The translations under genes and the position numbers were made by a program. A stretch of 64,000 bases of DNA from Candidatus Melainabacteria bacterium MEL.A1 (lineage in GTDB: Bacteria > Cyanobacteriota > Vampirovibrionia > Gastranaerophilales > Gastranaerophilaceae): contig CP017245.1 of the NCBI GenBank assembly GCA_001765415.1, forward strand, positions 1,736,001 through 1,800,000, given 5' to 3'. The notes beneath the pieces were generated by a model that worked only from the letters and a program-made list of their open reading frames with translations, did no database searches and had not been told where the DNA came from. Of this stretch, positions 54,765 through 63,912 are shown piece by piece. Each line of letters begins with the position of its first letter. Positions within the stretch are counted from its first letter, which is position 1.

Positions 54765-55247
54765 TTATTTGAGGCTAAGTTTTAATTCCTTTGAAGCTTT
54801 GTTAATTAATTCTGGAATAATGTTTTCGTAAATAGCAATGTCTTTTTTGTTTTTTATCATATTGCCGTTTTCGTAAACTTCGCCATTATTATTGACTGAA
54901 AACATTAAAAATTTTGCTGAATTGTCTTTTGAATAAGCAGAATATTGAACGTAAAGATTTCTTGCTTCAGGACTTTCTTTACTAGCAACTGTTGCAAGTT
55001 GAAAATGCTCTGCTATTGATGGATCAAATTTGTACATTTTATTTGGCTCTAATTGAGTTGTAAATTTTTTAATGAGTGCAAAACTTTCGTCAGATAATTT
55101 TGACATTGATTTTGTTGCCCCTGAAAAAGAAACTGTATCTCCAATATTGTTGGAATTTCTAATTACATTCGTATTATTGCTGCGTTGAGGCATAATGTTT
55201 GAACATCGATTGTTAAACATGGAATTATTTCTAATTGCTGTTATCAT
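54765..55247 (-). CDS. Unknown protein with N-terminal FSGA motif
   Basis: A 160-residue protein. MITAIRNN...VSFSGATKS has F41-S-G43 at the end of an Asn-rich N-terminus. The remainder is a small alpha/beta-looking domain (LIKKFTTQLEPNKMYKFDPS..., ENIIPELINKASKELKLSLK). No signal peptide. It converges with the phosphodiesterase gene. Function unknown. Confidence 0.7.
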   Translation of the reverse strand: MITAIRNNSMFNNRCSNIMPQRSNNTNVIRNSNNIGDTVSFSGATKSMSKLSDESFALIKKFTTQLEPNKMYKFDPSIAEHFQLATVASKESPEARNLYVQYSAYSKDNSAKFLMFSVNNNGEVYENGNMIKNKKDIAIYENIIPELINKASKELKLSLK

Positions 55248-55392
55248 ATTTTTTCACCTTTCAATGCTATTTATAAATCCTCTAAAAATATTTTTTGCTA
55301 TTATAATTCAAAAAACTTTACAGTACAAGTAAAAAATTTTAAATTTTGATAAAATTTTTATTTGTGGTAAAATTAGAGCTGAGGATTATTTT

Positions 55393-56397
55393 ATGTATAT
55401 AAATAAAGAACAACTCGTTTCTTATATCAAGAAATTGAATGAGCCGAAAGTTTTGGTAATTGGTGATTTAGCCATAGACGAAATGATATATGGAGATGCT
55501 GAACGAATTTCTCGAGAAGCCCCTGTTTTGATATTGCGTCATTCAAATACAAAATTAATTTTGGGTGCAGCTTCAAATGCAGCGCATAATGTTTCAACTT
55601 TGAATAACGGAAAAGTTAGCGTAATTGGGGTTTGCGGAGATGATTTTCAAGCTACCCAGCTAAGAGAAACCTTTGAAGAAGCAAACGTAAATTGTGGTTT
55701 GTTAGTAGTTGATCCTTCACGAAAAACAACTACAAAAACAAGAATTTCCGGTTCAATTACGACTTCAATAACACAACAAATTGTAAGAATTGACAGACAA
55801 ACAAATGCTTTGTTAAGTCCTGAAATAGAGGAAGAAGTCTTGAAACAAATTGAAAGAGCTATTCCAGAACATGATGCGGTAATTCTTTCAAACTACCATA
55901 TTGGAACATTAACTCAAAAAATTATTCAAGAAACAATCAGACTTGCAAATCAATATAATAAAGTTGTTGTAGTTGATGCTCAAAAGGATTTGGAAATTTA
56001 TAAAAATGTAACTTCTATGACACCAAATCTTCCTGATACTCAAAAATCAGTCGGTTTTGAAATTGAAACAGAAGAAGATTTAAAGCGTGCTGGTGATAAG
56101 TTGTTGGATGCTACTAATGCAAAATCAATTCTTATAACTTGCGGAGCAGACGGGATGTTTGTAACTCGTGCGCATGGAAATTATACAAAAATTCCTGTAT
56201 TTAACAAATCAGAAGTATTTGATGTTACAGGTGCAGGTGATACGGTTACTGCCGTTTACACTTTGGCTTTAGCGGCTGGTGCAGAGCCTTCTTATGCTGC
56301 AATTATCGGTAATATTGCTGCAAGTATTGTTGTAAGACAATTTGGTTGCGCAACAACGACTATAGATGAAATATTAAGTGCTGTTGATAAATTATAA
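55393..56397 (+). CDS. PfkB-family kinase, HldE/RfaE N-terminal-domain type
   Basis: A 334-residue sugar kinase. VLVIGDLAIDEMIYGDAERISREAPVLILRHSNTKLILGAASNAAHNV is the ADP-heptose synthesis kinase (RfaE domain I) signature; the catalytic base region is DVTGAGDTVTAVYTLALAAGA. The nucleotidyltransferase domain of bifunctional HldE is absent. It would phosphorylate heptose-7-phosphate for outer-membrane sugar precursors. It heads a cluster with two membrane-associated genes and a DegT aminotransferase. Confidence 0.85.
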   Translation: MYINKEQLVSYIKKLNEPKVLVIGDLAIDEMIYGDAERISREAPVLILRHSNTKLILGAASNAAHNVSTLNNGKVSVIGVCGDDFQATQLRETFEEANVNCGLLVVDPSRKTTTKTRISGSITTSITQQIVRIDRQTNALLSPEIEEEVLKQIERAIPEHDAVILSNYHIGTLTQKIIQETIRLANQYNKVVVVDAQKDLEIYKNVTSMTPNLPDTQKSVGFEIETEEDLKRAGDKLLDATNAKSILITCGADGMFVTRAHGNYTKIPVFNKSEVFDVTGAGDTVTAVYTLALAAGAEPSYAAIIGNIAASIVVRQFGCATTTIDEILSAVDKL

Positions 56398-56429
56398 TCA
56401 ATGGTAAAATTATATGGAGAGAACTTTTC

Positions 56430-56996
56430 ATGGAAAAATTTACAGAAATATTTAAAAAATTCAAAACGGTTGACATTATAATAGTTGCCGGTGTAATTTT
56501 AGCCTTAATTGTAGGCTTTTTAACTTACAAAAATTTTAGACAAACAGCTGCTAAACAAATTGAAGCGACTTCTAAAATTTCATTTCAAGTATTTATTAGA
56601 GGTGTAACTCTTACAGGAAATGAAATTCCTCTAAAAGCAGATGACAAAACTTTTATCAGTATCAGAAATGTTCCTTATACAGATCTTGATATTGTGGATG
56701 TTAAAGCTGATAGAAAGAAAATTGTTCTTCCAATTTTGAACAGTAAAAAAGTTATGATTGTAGAAGATGTTTCACAAGCTAATATGTACGATATTACAGT
56801 AACACTGAAAGACACTGCTAAAATTACTAAAGATGGTGCAGTTGTAGGTGGAAACAAAATTAAGATGGGATTACCTATTACTTTGGAAGGTAAGGATTAC
56901 AAATTTAACGGTACTGTTTCTGACTTAAAAGTTATGCCGGAAACTGATGATGATAAATTTCATAACTCAATAAATACAGACGACGATGTTCAATAA
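56430..56996 (+). CDS. DUF4330-like single-pass membrane protein
   Basis: A 188-residue protein with one N-terminal membrane helix (IIIVAGVILALIVGFLTYKNF) and an exported domain with two parallel segments (ISFQVFIRGVTLTGNEIPLKADDKTF...; NKIKMGLPITLEGKDYKFNGTVSDLKV). This resembles the cyanobacterial DUF4330 family, often found beside polysaccharide genes. GGAGAG precedes the start, and its end overlaps the next gene by 11 bases. Confidence 0.7.
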   Translation: MEKFTEIFKKFKTVDIIIVAGVILALIVGFLTYKNFRQTAAKQIEATSKISFQVFIRGVTLTGNEIPLKADDKTFISIRNVPYTDLDIVDVKADRKKIVLPILNSKKVMIVEDVSQANMYDITVTLKDTAKITKDGAVVGGNKIKMGLPITLEGKDYKFNGTVSDLKVMPETDDDKFHNSINTDDDVQ

Positions 56997-58293
56997 GATT
57001 TTAAAATTTACTCAGAAAAAAACAGGATATTTATATAATAATAGTTTATTTTTGCAGAATATTGATAAACTAGTATTCGCATCAATTATGCTTGTGTTCT
57101 TGACATCTACCGTAATGTCATCTGACGTAATCGGTTTTATTGCCTTGATAACAGTATTTTTGACGATTGTAAAAGTATTAACAAAGCCGAATGAAACTTT
57201 AAGTTGTAAATCGTTTGAATTGTGGCTTTTGGCTTATTTTATGTTGGTTATAGTTAGCCTTGCAGGTTCAACATTATTCCACTTGAGCTTGAAAGGCTTT
57301 TTCAAGACTTTTACATACATGGCGTTTTATTTTTCACTTGTTCAGTATTTGAAAAATAATAGAAATAAAATTCCGTATTTGTTAGGTGCAATCGGTTTAT
57401 GTGTTAGTTTTGAAGCTATAACAGGATTTTTGCAAAACTTTTCACATGTTGAAGAAATTTCCGGTTGGCAAGATGTTTCAGGTTTAAATCCAGAAGAAGT
57501 TATGACAAGGGTTTATGGAACGCTAAAACCTTATAATCCTAACCTTTTGGGAGGTTATTTTGTCGCAGGAATTCCGTCTTTGTATGGTTTGGCTGCATAC
57601 TTTTTAGCTGATAAAAAATACAAATTCGCAATTGGTGGAGTTTTGTTGGCATTGTTTTCGACATTAACCTTATTTTTGACTGGTTGCAGAGGCTCTTATA
57701 TCGGAATGATGGTGGTATTTTGTGGAATGTTTGCGGTTAGTGCAAAATATTTATGGCAGAATTATAAAGCTATTTACTTGTCAATTGTAGGTGGTGTTGT
57801 AGCGTTTGCAACAACTGCAATATTGCTTGTTTCTTCTTTGAGAGCGAGAGTTTTATCAATTTTTGCAATGAGGCAAGATTCTTCAAACTCATTTAGATTT
57901 AATGTTTACCATTCGTCTGTTGATATGTTTAAAGATAATTGGTTGTTGGGAATTGGTGTTGGTAACCAAAATTTCAGAGAAATATACGGACTTTATATGA
58001 AAACAGGTTTTGATGCTTTGAGTGCATATAATATCTTCTTAGAAATTGCGGTTGAAAGTGGTTTATTTGCACTAATTGCGTTTGTCGGATTTTTGATAAC
58101 ATTGATTAAAAATTCGGTTAAATTCATACTAAAATCAGCAGATACAAAATCAGTTATATTTGCAGCAACTGCATTGATTTCAATATGTGCGGTATGTATT
58201 CATGGGTTGGTTGACACGGTGTTTTTCAGACCACAAATCCAATTTGTATTCTGGACAATGGTTGCAATTGCAAGAACTATCGTTGTTGAATAA
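56986..58293 (+). CDS. O-antigen ligase/polymerase-like protein (IctB-like)
   Basis: A 435-residue polytopic membrane protein, about 11 helices, with the Wzy_C/O-antigen-ligase loop: GLNPEEVMTRVYGTLKPYNPNLLGGYFVAGIPS, GCRGSYIGMM and NSFRFNVYHSSVDMFKDNWLLGIGVGNQNFREIYG. Cyanobacterial members are called IctB, though a bicarbonate transport role is doubtful. It probably joins glycan chains at the envelope. It overlaps the DUF4330-like gene, so the two are likely cotranslated. Confidence 0.85.
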   Translation: MFNKILKFTQKKTGYLYNNSLFLQNIDKLVFASIMLVFLTSTVMSSDVIGFIALITVFLTIVKVLTKPNETLSCKSFELWLLAYFMLVIVSLAGSTLFHLSLKGFFKTFTYMAFYFSLVQYLKNNRNKIPYLLGAIGLCVSFEAITGFLQNFSHVEEISGWQDVSGLNPEEVMTRVYGTLKPYNPNLLGGYFVAGIPSLYGLAAYFLADKKYKFAIGGVLLALFSTLTLFLTGCRGSYIGMMVVFCGMFAVSAKYLWQNYKAIYLSIVGGVVAFATTAILLVSSLRARVLSIFAMRQDSSNSFRFNVYHSSVDMFKDNWLLGIGVGNQNFREIYGLYMKTGFDALSAYNIFLEIAVESGLFALIAFVGFLITLIKNSVKFILKSADTKSVIFAATALISICAVCIHGLVDTVFFRPQIQFVFWTMVAIARTIVVE

Positions 58294-58379
58294 ATCCCAC
58301 TTATTAAGCTTATGTAAAGGCATGGTATTATTGTGCTAAACTAATAATAAGGATGGTAGATTAAGAAGGAGATATAAAG

Positions 58380-59504
58380 ATGATACCTATTTTAGATTCA
58401 AAACGTCAATATGCTACTATTGGCTCAGAAGTTGAAAAAGCAGTATGCGAAGTTTTGCGTTCTGGTTCTTATATTCTTGGACCGAATGCTAAAGCTTTTG
58501 AACAGGAAATGGCTGATTTTATCGGTTGTAAATATACAGTTGGCTTGAACTCTGGTACAGATGCTTTACACTTAGCTTTGCGTGCATTAAACATTGGTGC
58601 AGGAGATGAAGTTATTACAGTTGCATTTACATTTGTTGCTACGACTGAAGCTATAGGTATTGTTGGTGCTAAACCTGTTTTTGTTGATATTGATAAAGAT
58701 ACATTTAACTTAGACGCATCTAAATTGGAAGCTGCTATTACACCAAAAACAAAAGCTATTATTCCTGTTCACTTATACGGTCAACCTTGTGATATGGACG
58801 CAATTATGGCAGTTGCTAAAAAACATAACTTGCACGTAATCGAAGATTGTTGCCAAGCTATTGGTGCTTTGTATAAAGGCAAAATGGTTGGTACATTCGG
58901 TGATTTCGGTTGCTTGAGCTTCTACCCAACTAAAAACTTAGGAGGTATGGGTGACGGTGGCTTGATTATGACAAGCGACGAAAAACTTCGTGATAGAGTA
59001 ATTGCTCTTCGTAATCACGGTGGTGCGGTTCGTTATCATCACGATGAAATCGGTGTAAATAGCCGTCTTGATGAAATTCAAGCAGCTATTTTGAGAGTAA
59101 AACTACCTCACGTAAAAGATTGGAACGAAGCAAGACGTAAACACGCTTATTATTACAACGAATTGTTTAAAGATTGTGCAGATATTCAAACTCCGGTTGA
59201 ATTGGATGATACATATTGTGTTTACCACCAATACACAGTAAAAATCCCTAATAGAGATGAAGTTCACAAAATGCTACAAGAACGAGGTATTGGTGCAATG
59301 CTTTATTACCCAATTCCTCTTCACTTGCAAAAAGTTCATGAATATTTGGGTGTAGGTAAAGGCTCATTACCTGTTTCTGAAAAGAATACAGAAATGGTTA
59401 TTTCATTACCAATGTTCCCTGAATTGACAGAAGAAGAACAAAGAACTGTTGCATCTACATTGATTGATTGTATAGAAAAATCAAAATCAAAAGCTACAGT
59501 GTAG
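58380..59504 (+). CDS. DegT/DnrJ/EryC1/StrS-family sugar aminotransferase
   Basis: A 374-residue PLP enzyme. The Schiff-base lysine is Lys185 in SFYPTKNLGGMGDGG; GLNSGTDALHLALRAL, EDCCQAIGALY and NSRLDEIQAAILRVKL are family motifs. It makes amino sugars for surface polysaccharides, consistent with the preceding envelope genes. A strong AAGGAGA lies upstream, and a terminator follows. Confidence 0.92.
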   Translation: MIPILDSKRQYATIGSEVEKAVCEVLRSGSYILGPNAKAFEQEMADFIGCKYTVGLNSGTDALHLALRALNIGAGDEVITVAFTFVATTEAIGIVGAKPVFVDIDKDTFNLDASKLEAAITPKTKAIIPVHLYGQPCDMDAIMAVAKKHNLHVIEDCCQAIGALYKGKMVGTFGDFGCLSFYPTKNLGGMGDGGLIMTSDEKLRDRVIALRNHGGAVRYHHDEIGVNSRLDEIQAAILRVKLPHVKDWNEARRKHAYYYNELFKDCADIQTPVELDDTYCVYHQYTVKIPNRDEVHKMLQERGIGAMLYYPIPLHLQKVHEYLGVGKGSLPVSEKNTEMVISLPMFPELTEEEQRTVASTLIDCIEKSKSKATV

Positions 59505-59525
59505 TTTAAAAAGATAATTGAAACC

Positions 59526-59565
59526 AAAATCATCCGAAGCTTATATCTGTTTCGGATGATTTTTT
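59526..59565 (+). terminator. Terminator after the DegT gene
   Basis: AAAATCATCCGAA and TTCGGATGATTTT arms around a 12-base loop, followed by T. It also ends the converging small gene at 59564. Confidence 0.85.
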
Positions 59566-59851
59566 ATGCCATAAATATTTTTGTTGCAGTTTCTGGAGGT
59601 CTAAAAAATGGGTTCATTCCGACCATTCCGGCTCCATCGTTGAATGCTATGTCGAACGCTCTTGAATCAAACTTGGTTGTCGTGTGTTGTGCGGTCAAAC
59701 CTAAAAATTGCGTTTGATTGTACATCCTGTTAATTTGCGCAGGATTGGAATCATAGTTTTGTAATGTGATTTTTTCAACGGCAGAAGTTGAAGGAGCTTG
59801 TACTCCAGAAATTGCTTCTATTCCACTCATTCCGCCTTGATTATTTGGCAT
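59564..59851 (-). CDS. Small protein of unknown function
   Basis: A 95-residue protein, MPNNQGGMSGIEAISGV..., rich in Asn, Gln and Thr, with FLGLTAQHTTT and MVGMNPFFRPPE. No membrane segment or Cys. GAGGAT precedes the ATG. It follows the next small gene by 15 bases on the same strand, so the two form an operon. Composition resembles the tiny genes at 18.3-18.8 kb. Confidence 0.6.
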   Translation of the reverse strand: MPNNQGGMSGIEAISGVQAPSTSAVEKITLQNYDSNPAQINRMYNQTQFLGLTAQHTTTKFDSRAFDIAFNDGAGMVGMNPFFRPPETATKIFMA

Positions 59852-59866
59852 GTTTTTATCCTCTTT

Positions 59867-60130
59867 TTAAGCAAATAGGTTCAAAGTTCTTTGAACTTCT
59901 TCGCAAAATCCGTTTTTGTATGTGTATTCTGTTGGTGGTTGTCCGTTTACTTGTCCGACATAACCCATTGTTGGTTGTTGCCACAACCCCATGCTTCTTG
60001 TGTTTGCGAACGGGTTTTCACCATCAATTGTGTTGGTTGAATGGTTGTTTGCTGATTTGTAAAGTTTAACGGCATCAACCGGATTGAAATATTTGCGTGA
60101 TACTGAATCGACTTTGTCTAAAGCACCCAT
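59867..60130 (-). CDS. Small protein of unknown function, first of a pair
   Basis: An 87-residue protein: MGALDKVDSVSRKYFNPVDAVKLYKSANN..., then ENPFANTRSMGLWQQPTMGYVGQ and a C-terminal CEEVQRTLNLFA. It has a PxFxN-like segment but no clear domain. TAGGAAA lies upstream. About 200 AT-rich bases without a gene precede it. Confidence 0.6.
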   Translation of the reverse strand: MGALDKVDSVSRKYFNPVDAVKLYKSANNHSTNTIDGENPFANTRSMGLWQQPTMGYVGQVNGQPPTEYTYKNGFCEEVQRTLNLFA

Positions 60131-60338
60131 GATAAATTTCCTATTTTATACTCTTATATATATAAAGTATATATTGATTAAATAATTGCCTTTTGTAGAT
60201 ATAGTTCGTTTACAATTGTTAACATCTATTTATTGCATTTACCTATGCCCAAAAATAAATACAAACTAACAAATTGTTAAGAATTGTAAAGTGTAAATCC
60301 TACACTATATAAGGGTTTTCAAAGTTTATAAAAAAATA

Positions 60339-60446
60339 TTATTTCCTTCTGTTGACATTTAAAATGTTATATGGAATAATAATTACATAAGATTTAAGTG
60401 TAGTCGAAACACTAAATATAAATAGATTCATTAACCCCAAAAACAT
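60339..60446 (-). CDS. Candidate 35-residue hydrophobic peptide
   Basis: ATG 60446 with AGGAG five bases upstream opens 35 codons: MFLGLMNLFIFSV... followed by SYVIIIPYNILNVNRRK. It is hydrophobic with a basic end. A longer frame reading through an upstream terminator was rejected. A convergent promoter inside its 3' end would produce an RNA antisense to most of it. No good promoter is seen for the peptide itself, so it is tentative. Confidence 0.3.
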   Translation of the reverse strand: MFLGLMNLFIFSVSTTLKSYVIIIPYNILNVNRRK

Positions 60447-60526
60447 ATAAACTCCTAAATAATAAACACTAAAAGAGACCATTAGGATGCAGAAAACGAC
60501 CCACTCAGCAATGAGTGGTTTTTTTT
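60387..60526 (+). ncRNA. Candidate antisense small RNA (~140 nt)
   Basis: Promoter TTGACA (60352-60357), 17-base spacer, AATAAT (60375-60380); terminator CCACTCA-GCAA-TGAGTGG (60501-60518) with eight T. The RNA is AT-rich and mostly unstructured, complementary to the ribosome site and the first half of the small ORF on the other strand. No coding frame of its own is evident. Confidence 0.45.
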
Positions 60527-60574
60527 GTGTGCTATTACGTAGCTTATAGTGCAATAAGGACTATAGGTTTTTTA

Positions 60575-60780
60575 GTGAAAAGTGAGAAATGAAACGTGAA
60601 AAGACCGTATCGTTACGAATAAGTGAATGGTGAATAGTGAGTAGACTTTATTGGTAAAATTATTTTGGGGCATACTATTTCCAACACTTTCTTCTTTTCC
60701 CTCGCCCCAACGGGGAGAGGGTAGAATTTGTTAATGAACGAAGTGAATTTACAAATTAGGGTGAGGGGTGTAATTTTTGT
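60575..60780. repeat. Dispersed repeats before rsmG
   Basis: GTGAAAAGTGAGAAATGAAACGTGAAAAGACCGTATCGTTACGAATAAGTGAAT matches 33838-33905 with few differences; it is followed by CCTCGCCCCAACGGGGAGAGG, an inverted-repeat box, and low-complexity sequence. Confidence 0.75.
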
Positions 60781-60786
60781 CACGTA

Positions 60787-61392
60787 CTATTGTTTTGTAA
60801 TTACAACCAAATTTCTTGTATGATTTTCTTCCAGTGGTAAGTCATATTGAATTACATCTAAAACTTTTGCTTTATATTTTTTTAGTGAAGGTTGAGCAGT
60901 TTCAATTTCTTCAGATGCTTTGACTGATTTATACGCAATAAAGTAGCCGTCGTTTTTTAATCTCGGTATTGCGTATTCTATAATTTTTCCTAAATTTGCT
61001 ACGGCTCTTGAGGTAATTATATCAAACTTCTTCTCAAACGTTTCTACACGGCCACAGAGAGGTGTTAGATTGCGAATATTTAACTCCTCTTTTATTGCGG
61101 AAATTGCATTGATTTTTTTTCTGATACTGTCCATTGCTGTAACTTTTATATTTGGATAAGCAAGAGAAATTGGAACTGCCGGAAATCCTCCGCCTGTACC
61201 AAAATCTAGCAATGTAATTTCTTTTTCATCAAGTGAAAATTTATATTTATCAAAGAATTTTTCAATTGCTAAACTATCAAAAACATGTTTTTCCCATAAA
61301 AGTTTTTCATCGTTTTTGGATATTAGGTTAAGCTTTGAATTTTGTTTTAAAAAAGCCTTCATATAATCGTTAAAAAATTCTTTATTCTTCAT
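60787..61392 (-). CDS. rsmG: 16S rRNA (guanine-527-N7)-methyltransferase RsmG
   Basis: A 201-residue Rossmann methyltransferase. LNLISKNDEKLLWEKHVFDSLAI and LLDFGTGGGFPAVPISLAYP (SAM-binding) are the GidB/RsmG signature, with ITSRAVANLGKIIEYAIPRLK following. Its start overlaps the upstream gene by 11 bases, so they are cotranscribed. Confidence 0.93.
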   Translation of the reverse strand: MKNKEFFNDYMKAFLKQNSKLNLISKNDEKLLWEKHVFDSLAIEKFFDKYKFSLDEKEITLLDFGTGGGFPAVPISLAYPNIKVTAMDSIRKKINAISAIKEELNIRNLTPLCGRVETFEKKFDIITSRAVANLGKIIEYAIPRLKNDGYFIAYKSVKASEEIETAQPSLKKYKAKVLDVIQYDLPLEENHTRNLVVITKQ

Positions 61393-63715
61393 TATAAATC
61401 CTTTTTATGTCATTTATTCGCATTTCAATTTTTTCAATATTATCTTTTGTGAAATTATCTTTTGCAAGCGTATAAGCTTGTTTGTAGTATTTTAGTGCAT
61501 TTGTATAATCTTTTCTGTTATAGTAAAAATCTCCCAATGCGACATCTGATGATGCGATGTAGAATGGTTCGTTTAATTCAATTGCACAATTTTTAGCTCG
61601 TTTAAGGTATTCAATTGATTTTTCAGGAGCTTTGTTTGTATTGATTTCGGCAAGTTTCATTGAAGAAACATAAATCCCGTTGTTATTTTGCGTAATTTCA
61701 TCCAATCTTAAACTTTCTTGCAAGTATTTTATTGCTAAGTCAGATTTTCCATTTTCATCAAAAATTGTTGCAAGGTTGGTTAAAGTAGAAGATAGGTATT
61801 GGTTAATTTTGGGATCTTGTGAGGTTTCTACGCATTTTTTGTAATATTTTATTGCGGTTTCAATATCCCCTTCTTCATCGCAATTTAGTGCGTATTTAAA
61901 ATACAATTCTGCAAGAACATTTTTCTCAATTCCTTCTATTCTATCTGGGAGAATTTCTTTTATACTTTCCCCTGTAATGCTTGCTAATAAAAGTTTTGCT
62001 TTTATTTTAAGGTTTTGAGAAATGTTATCTTCTACAATTTCTTTTAATATTGCTTTTGCTTTTTCTCTTTTGAACGTTATGTAGTAGATGTTTGCGATTT
62101 CATATTTGCATTCGTTAATTTTTTGAATATCACCGGTTGAAACATAAAATTCTTCTGCTAGTTCGTAGTATTTTAATGAATTAAACCAGTCTGAAAGTTT
62201 GTTAAAGTTTTTTCCCAATTTGGTGTACAAAGTTGGTAAGAAAGTATAAAAATCGTCATCAGTGTTGAGGGTTAAAGCTTTTTGCAAAATCATAATAACT
62301 TTTTTGTAATTAAATTTTTGTTCTTCTTTTTTTGCAAGATTTAATAAATTCACTAATGACATATTTTTGATTTCTTCAAAAGTTTTCGTGTTTTTATCCG
62401 AAATATCAACGAAATTATTTATAGAATCTGCAATTTTGTTCATAATTGCCATTTCGTTTGCTTCCGAATCAAAAACAAATGAAATTTTCTTTATTTGTTC
62501 ATCTTTTTCTTGTTTTGTATGTGGAATTTCAGGTGTTACTTTTTGTTCAATAAATTGAATTTCCGGCATTGGCTTTTGTGGTAATACCGGCTTTTTGGGA
62601 ATAAACAAACTGTGATATTCAATTTCTGAACGCATAGTCTGTCTTGAAATCAATAAATCTCTTTCAAGCGGTTTAAGCGGAAGTTGAGTATTATATAGCT
62701 CAACACAACTTTTATGGATTTTTATAGCAATGTTGTCTGCAATAGAGTTTTCAGAGATTTCTTTGTAATAATCTTGCAAATAAATCATTGCACCTTCTCT
62801 TGTCAAAACCATATTGTCGACAAGGAATGCGATTTTGTCTGCGTCATAAAGATGTAGAGTTTGCAAAAGTTTTACGTTTACAGGATGACGCATAATGGTT
62901 AAAAATCTTACTAAATGCCCGCTTACCGGATCGACAAGAGAAAGAGCTTCTCTTAATATAAAGTCGTTAAAAGATAAAAAACTTTTTGTGTAGCCTGATA
63001 GAAATTCCATTAGGTTAAGTTTTCTAATTTGCATAATTTTTATGGACAAAGTTGTGTAAAAATAGTACCCCCTTGAATATTTATATAATTCATCAGAAAG
63101 TGGACCTATTTGTTTGAAATCTTCTGATTTTAGGTATTTTTCAAAAATGCCTTTATCAAGAGCCGAAATTGCCACCCTTTCAAAATCGGTAGTAAAATCA
63201 TTGTAATCAAATTTTCTGGCAATAAGGACAAATTTAACTTTTCCTGATTTGGCTAAATGGTTTATAAAATCGAGAATTTCTTGTTTGTTGTCTTTTGTAA
63301 TTTGTTCAAAAGAATTTATTACAATAACTATCGGTTTTTCAATTGATTCAAAATAAGCATTGATTTTTTGTGTGAAATTTTCGGTTCTGGCTTTTGGAAT
63401 TTGGATAATTCCTTGTGCGGTTAACTTTTTGAAATTATCAAAAAATTCTAACAAAATATCATCGAGAATAGTTGTTTCAAAACAGTTGTATTTAAGAGTT
63501 ATGACATCATCTTCAAGAAAAGATAAAGCTTGGTTTACAATCAAAACTTTCCCAGTTCCCATAAAACCGTTTACCAAAAGAACTGGTGTTTGGGTTTGGA
63601 AAAATTTTGTAATCTTTTCGATTTGGTTAAAATTGTTTTCAATCAAATACGGATTAATCCCGATATCTTGTTTTTGTACGATTTTTTTATCAACAGCCTC
63701 TTTTATAAATTCCAT
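61382..63715 (-). CDS. STAND-like ATPase with C-terminal TPR repeats
   Basis: A 777-residue protein. An N-terminal nucleotide-binding region holds GFMGTGK (residues 50-56) followed by Val rather than Ser/Thr, and a Walker B-like KPIVIVINSFEQI (about residue 130). A helical middle follows, then from about residue 450 a series of TPR-type helical pairs (ALTLNTDDDFYTFLPTLYTKLGKNF, YYELAEEFYVSTGD, AIKYYKKCVETSQDPKINQYLSSTLTNLATIFDENGKSDLAIKYLQESLRLDE). It looks like a signalling or scaffolding NTPase of the AAA/STAND type. It precedes rsmG. Function unknown. Confidence 0.75.
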   Translation of the reverse strand: MEFIKEAVDKKIVQKQDIGINPYLIENNFNQIEKITKFFQTQTPVLLVNGFMGTGKVLIVNQALSFLEDDVITLKYNCFETTILDDILLEFFDNFKKLTAQGIIQIPKARTENFTQKINAYFESIEKPIVIVINSFEQITKDNKQEILDFINHLAKSGKVKFVLIARKFDYNDFTTDFERVAISALDKGIFEKYLKSEDFKQIGPLSDELYKYSRGYYFYTTLSIKIMQIRKLNLMEFLSGYTKSFLSFNDFILREALSLVDPVSGHLVRFLTIMRHPVNVKLLQTLHLYDADKIAFLVDNMVLTREGAMIYLQDYYKEISENSIADNIAIKIHKSCVELYNTQLPLKPLERDLLISRQTMRSEIEYHSLFIPKKPVLPQKPMPEIQFIEQKVTPEIPHTKQEKDEQIKKISFVFDSEANEMAIMNKIADSINNFVDISDKNTKTFEEIKNMSLVNLLNLAKKEEQKFNYKKVIMILQKALTLNTDDDFYTFLPTLYTKLGKNFNKLSDWFNSLKYYELAEEFYVSTGDIQKINECKYEIANIYYITFKREKAKAILKEIVEDNISQNLKIKAKLLLASITGESIKEILPDRIEGIEKNVLAELYFKYALNCDEEGDIETAIKYYKKCVETSQDPKINQYLSSTLTNLATIFDENGKSDLAIKYLQESLRLDEITQNNNGIYVSSMKLAEINTNKAPEKSIEYLKRAKNCAIELNEPFYIASSDVALGDFYYNRKDYTNALKYYKQAYTLAKDNFTKDNIEKIEMRINDIKRIYNEE

Positions 63716-63800
63716 AAAGCTATATTAATAGATTTCTTAAAATTTTGCAAATCAAAAATTTTTATAGTACAATTTTGTTAGAACGGATAGGGGAAACAAA

Positions 63801-63905
63801 ATGGAATTTTTCAGAAAACATCAAAGAGCTATTGTTGCAATAATTGCAGTTACATTTATTGCGTGGACTGTTGGATTAATGCTGTTGCCTCTTATGGTGA
63901 AATAG
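63801..63905 (+). CDS. 34-residue single-helix membrane peptide
   Basis: ATG 63801 with AGGGGA seven bases upstream, and TTGCAA-17-TACAAT promoter boxes in front. The product MEFFRKHQRAIVAIIAVTFIAWTVGLMLLPLMVK is a basic N-terminus and one membrane helix, resembling the membrane anchor at the start of PpiD/SurA-type proteins. The stop is real (TAG). It may be a free-standing anchor or a small regulator for the gene that follows. Confidence 0.6.
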   Translation: MEFFRKHQRAIVAIIAVTFIAWTVGLMLLPLMVK

Positions 63906-63912
63906 GTATATT

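Noticed and set aside
60447..60554. A longer (71-codon) version of the small hydrophobic ORF
   Set aside because: The extra N-terminal part reads through a terminator hairpin and lacks a ribosome site; the AGGAG-preceded internal ATG fits better.
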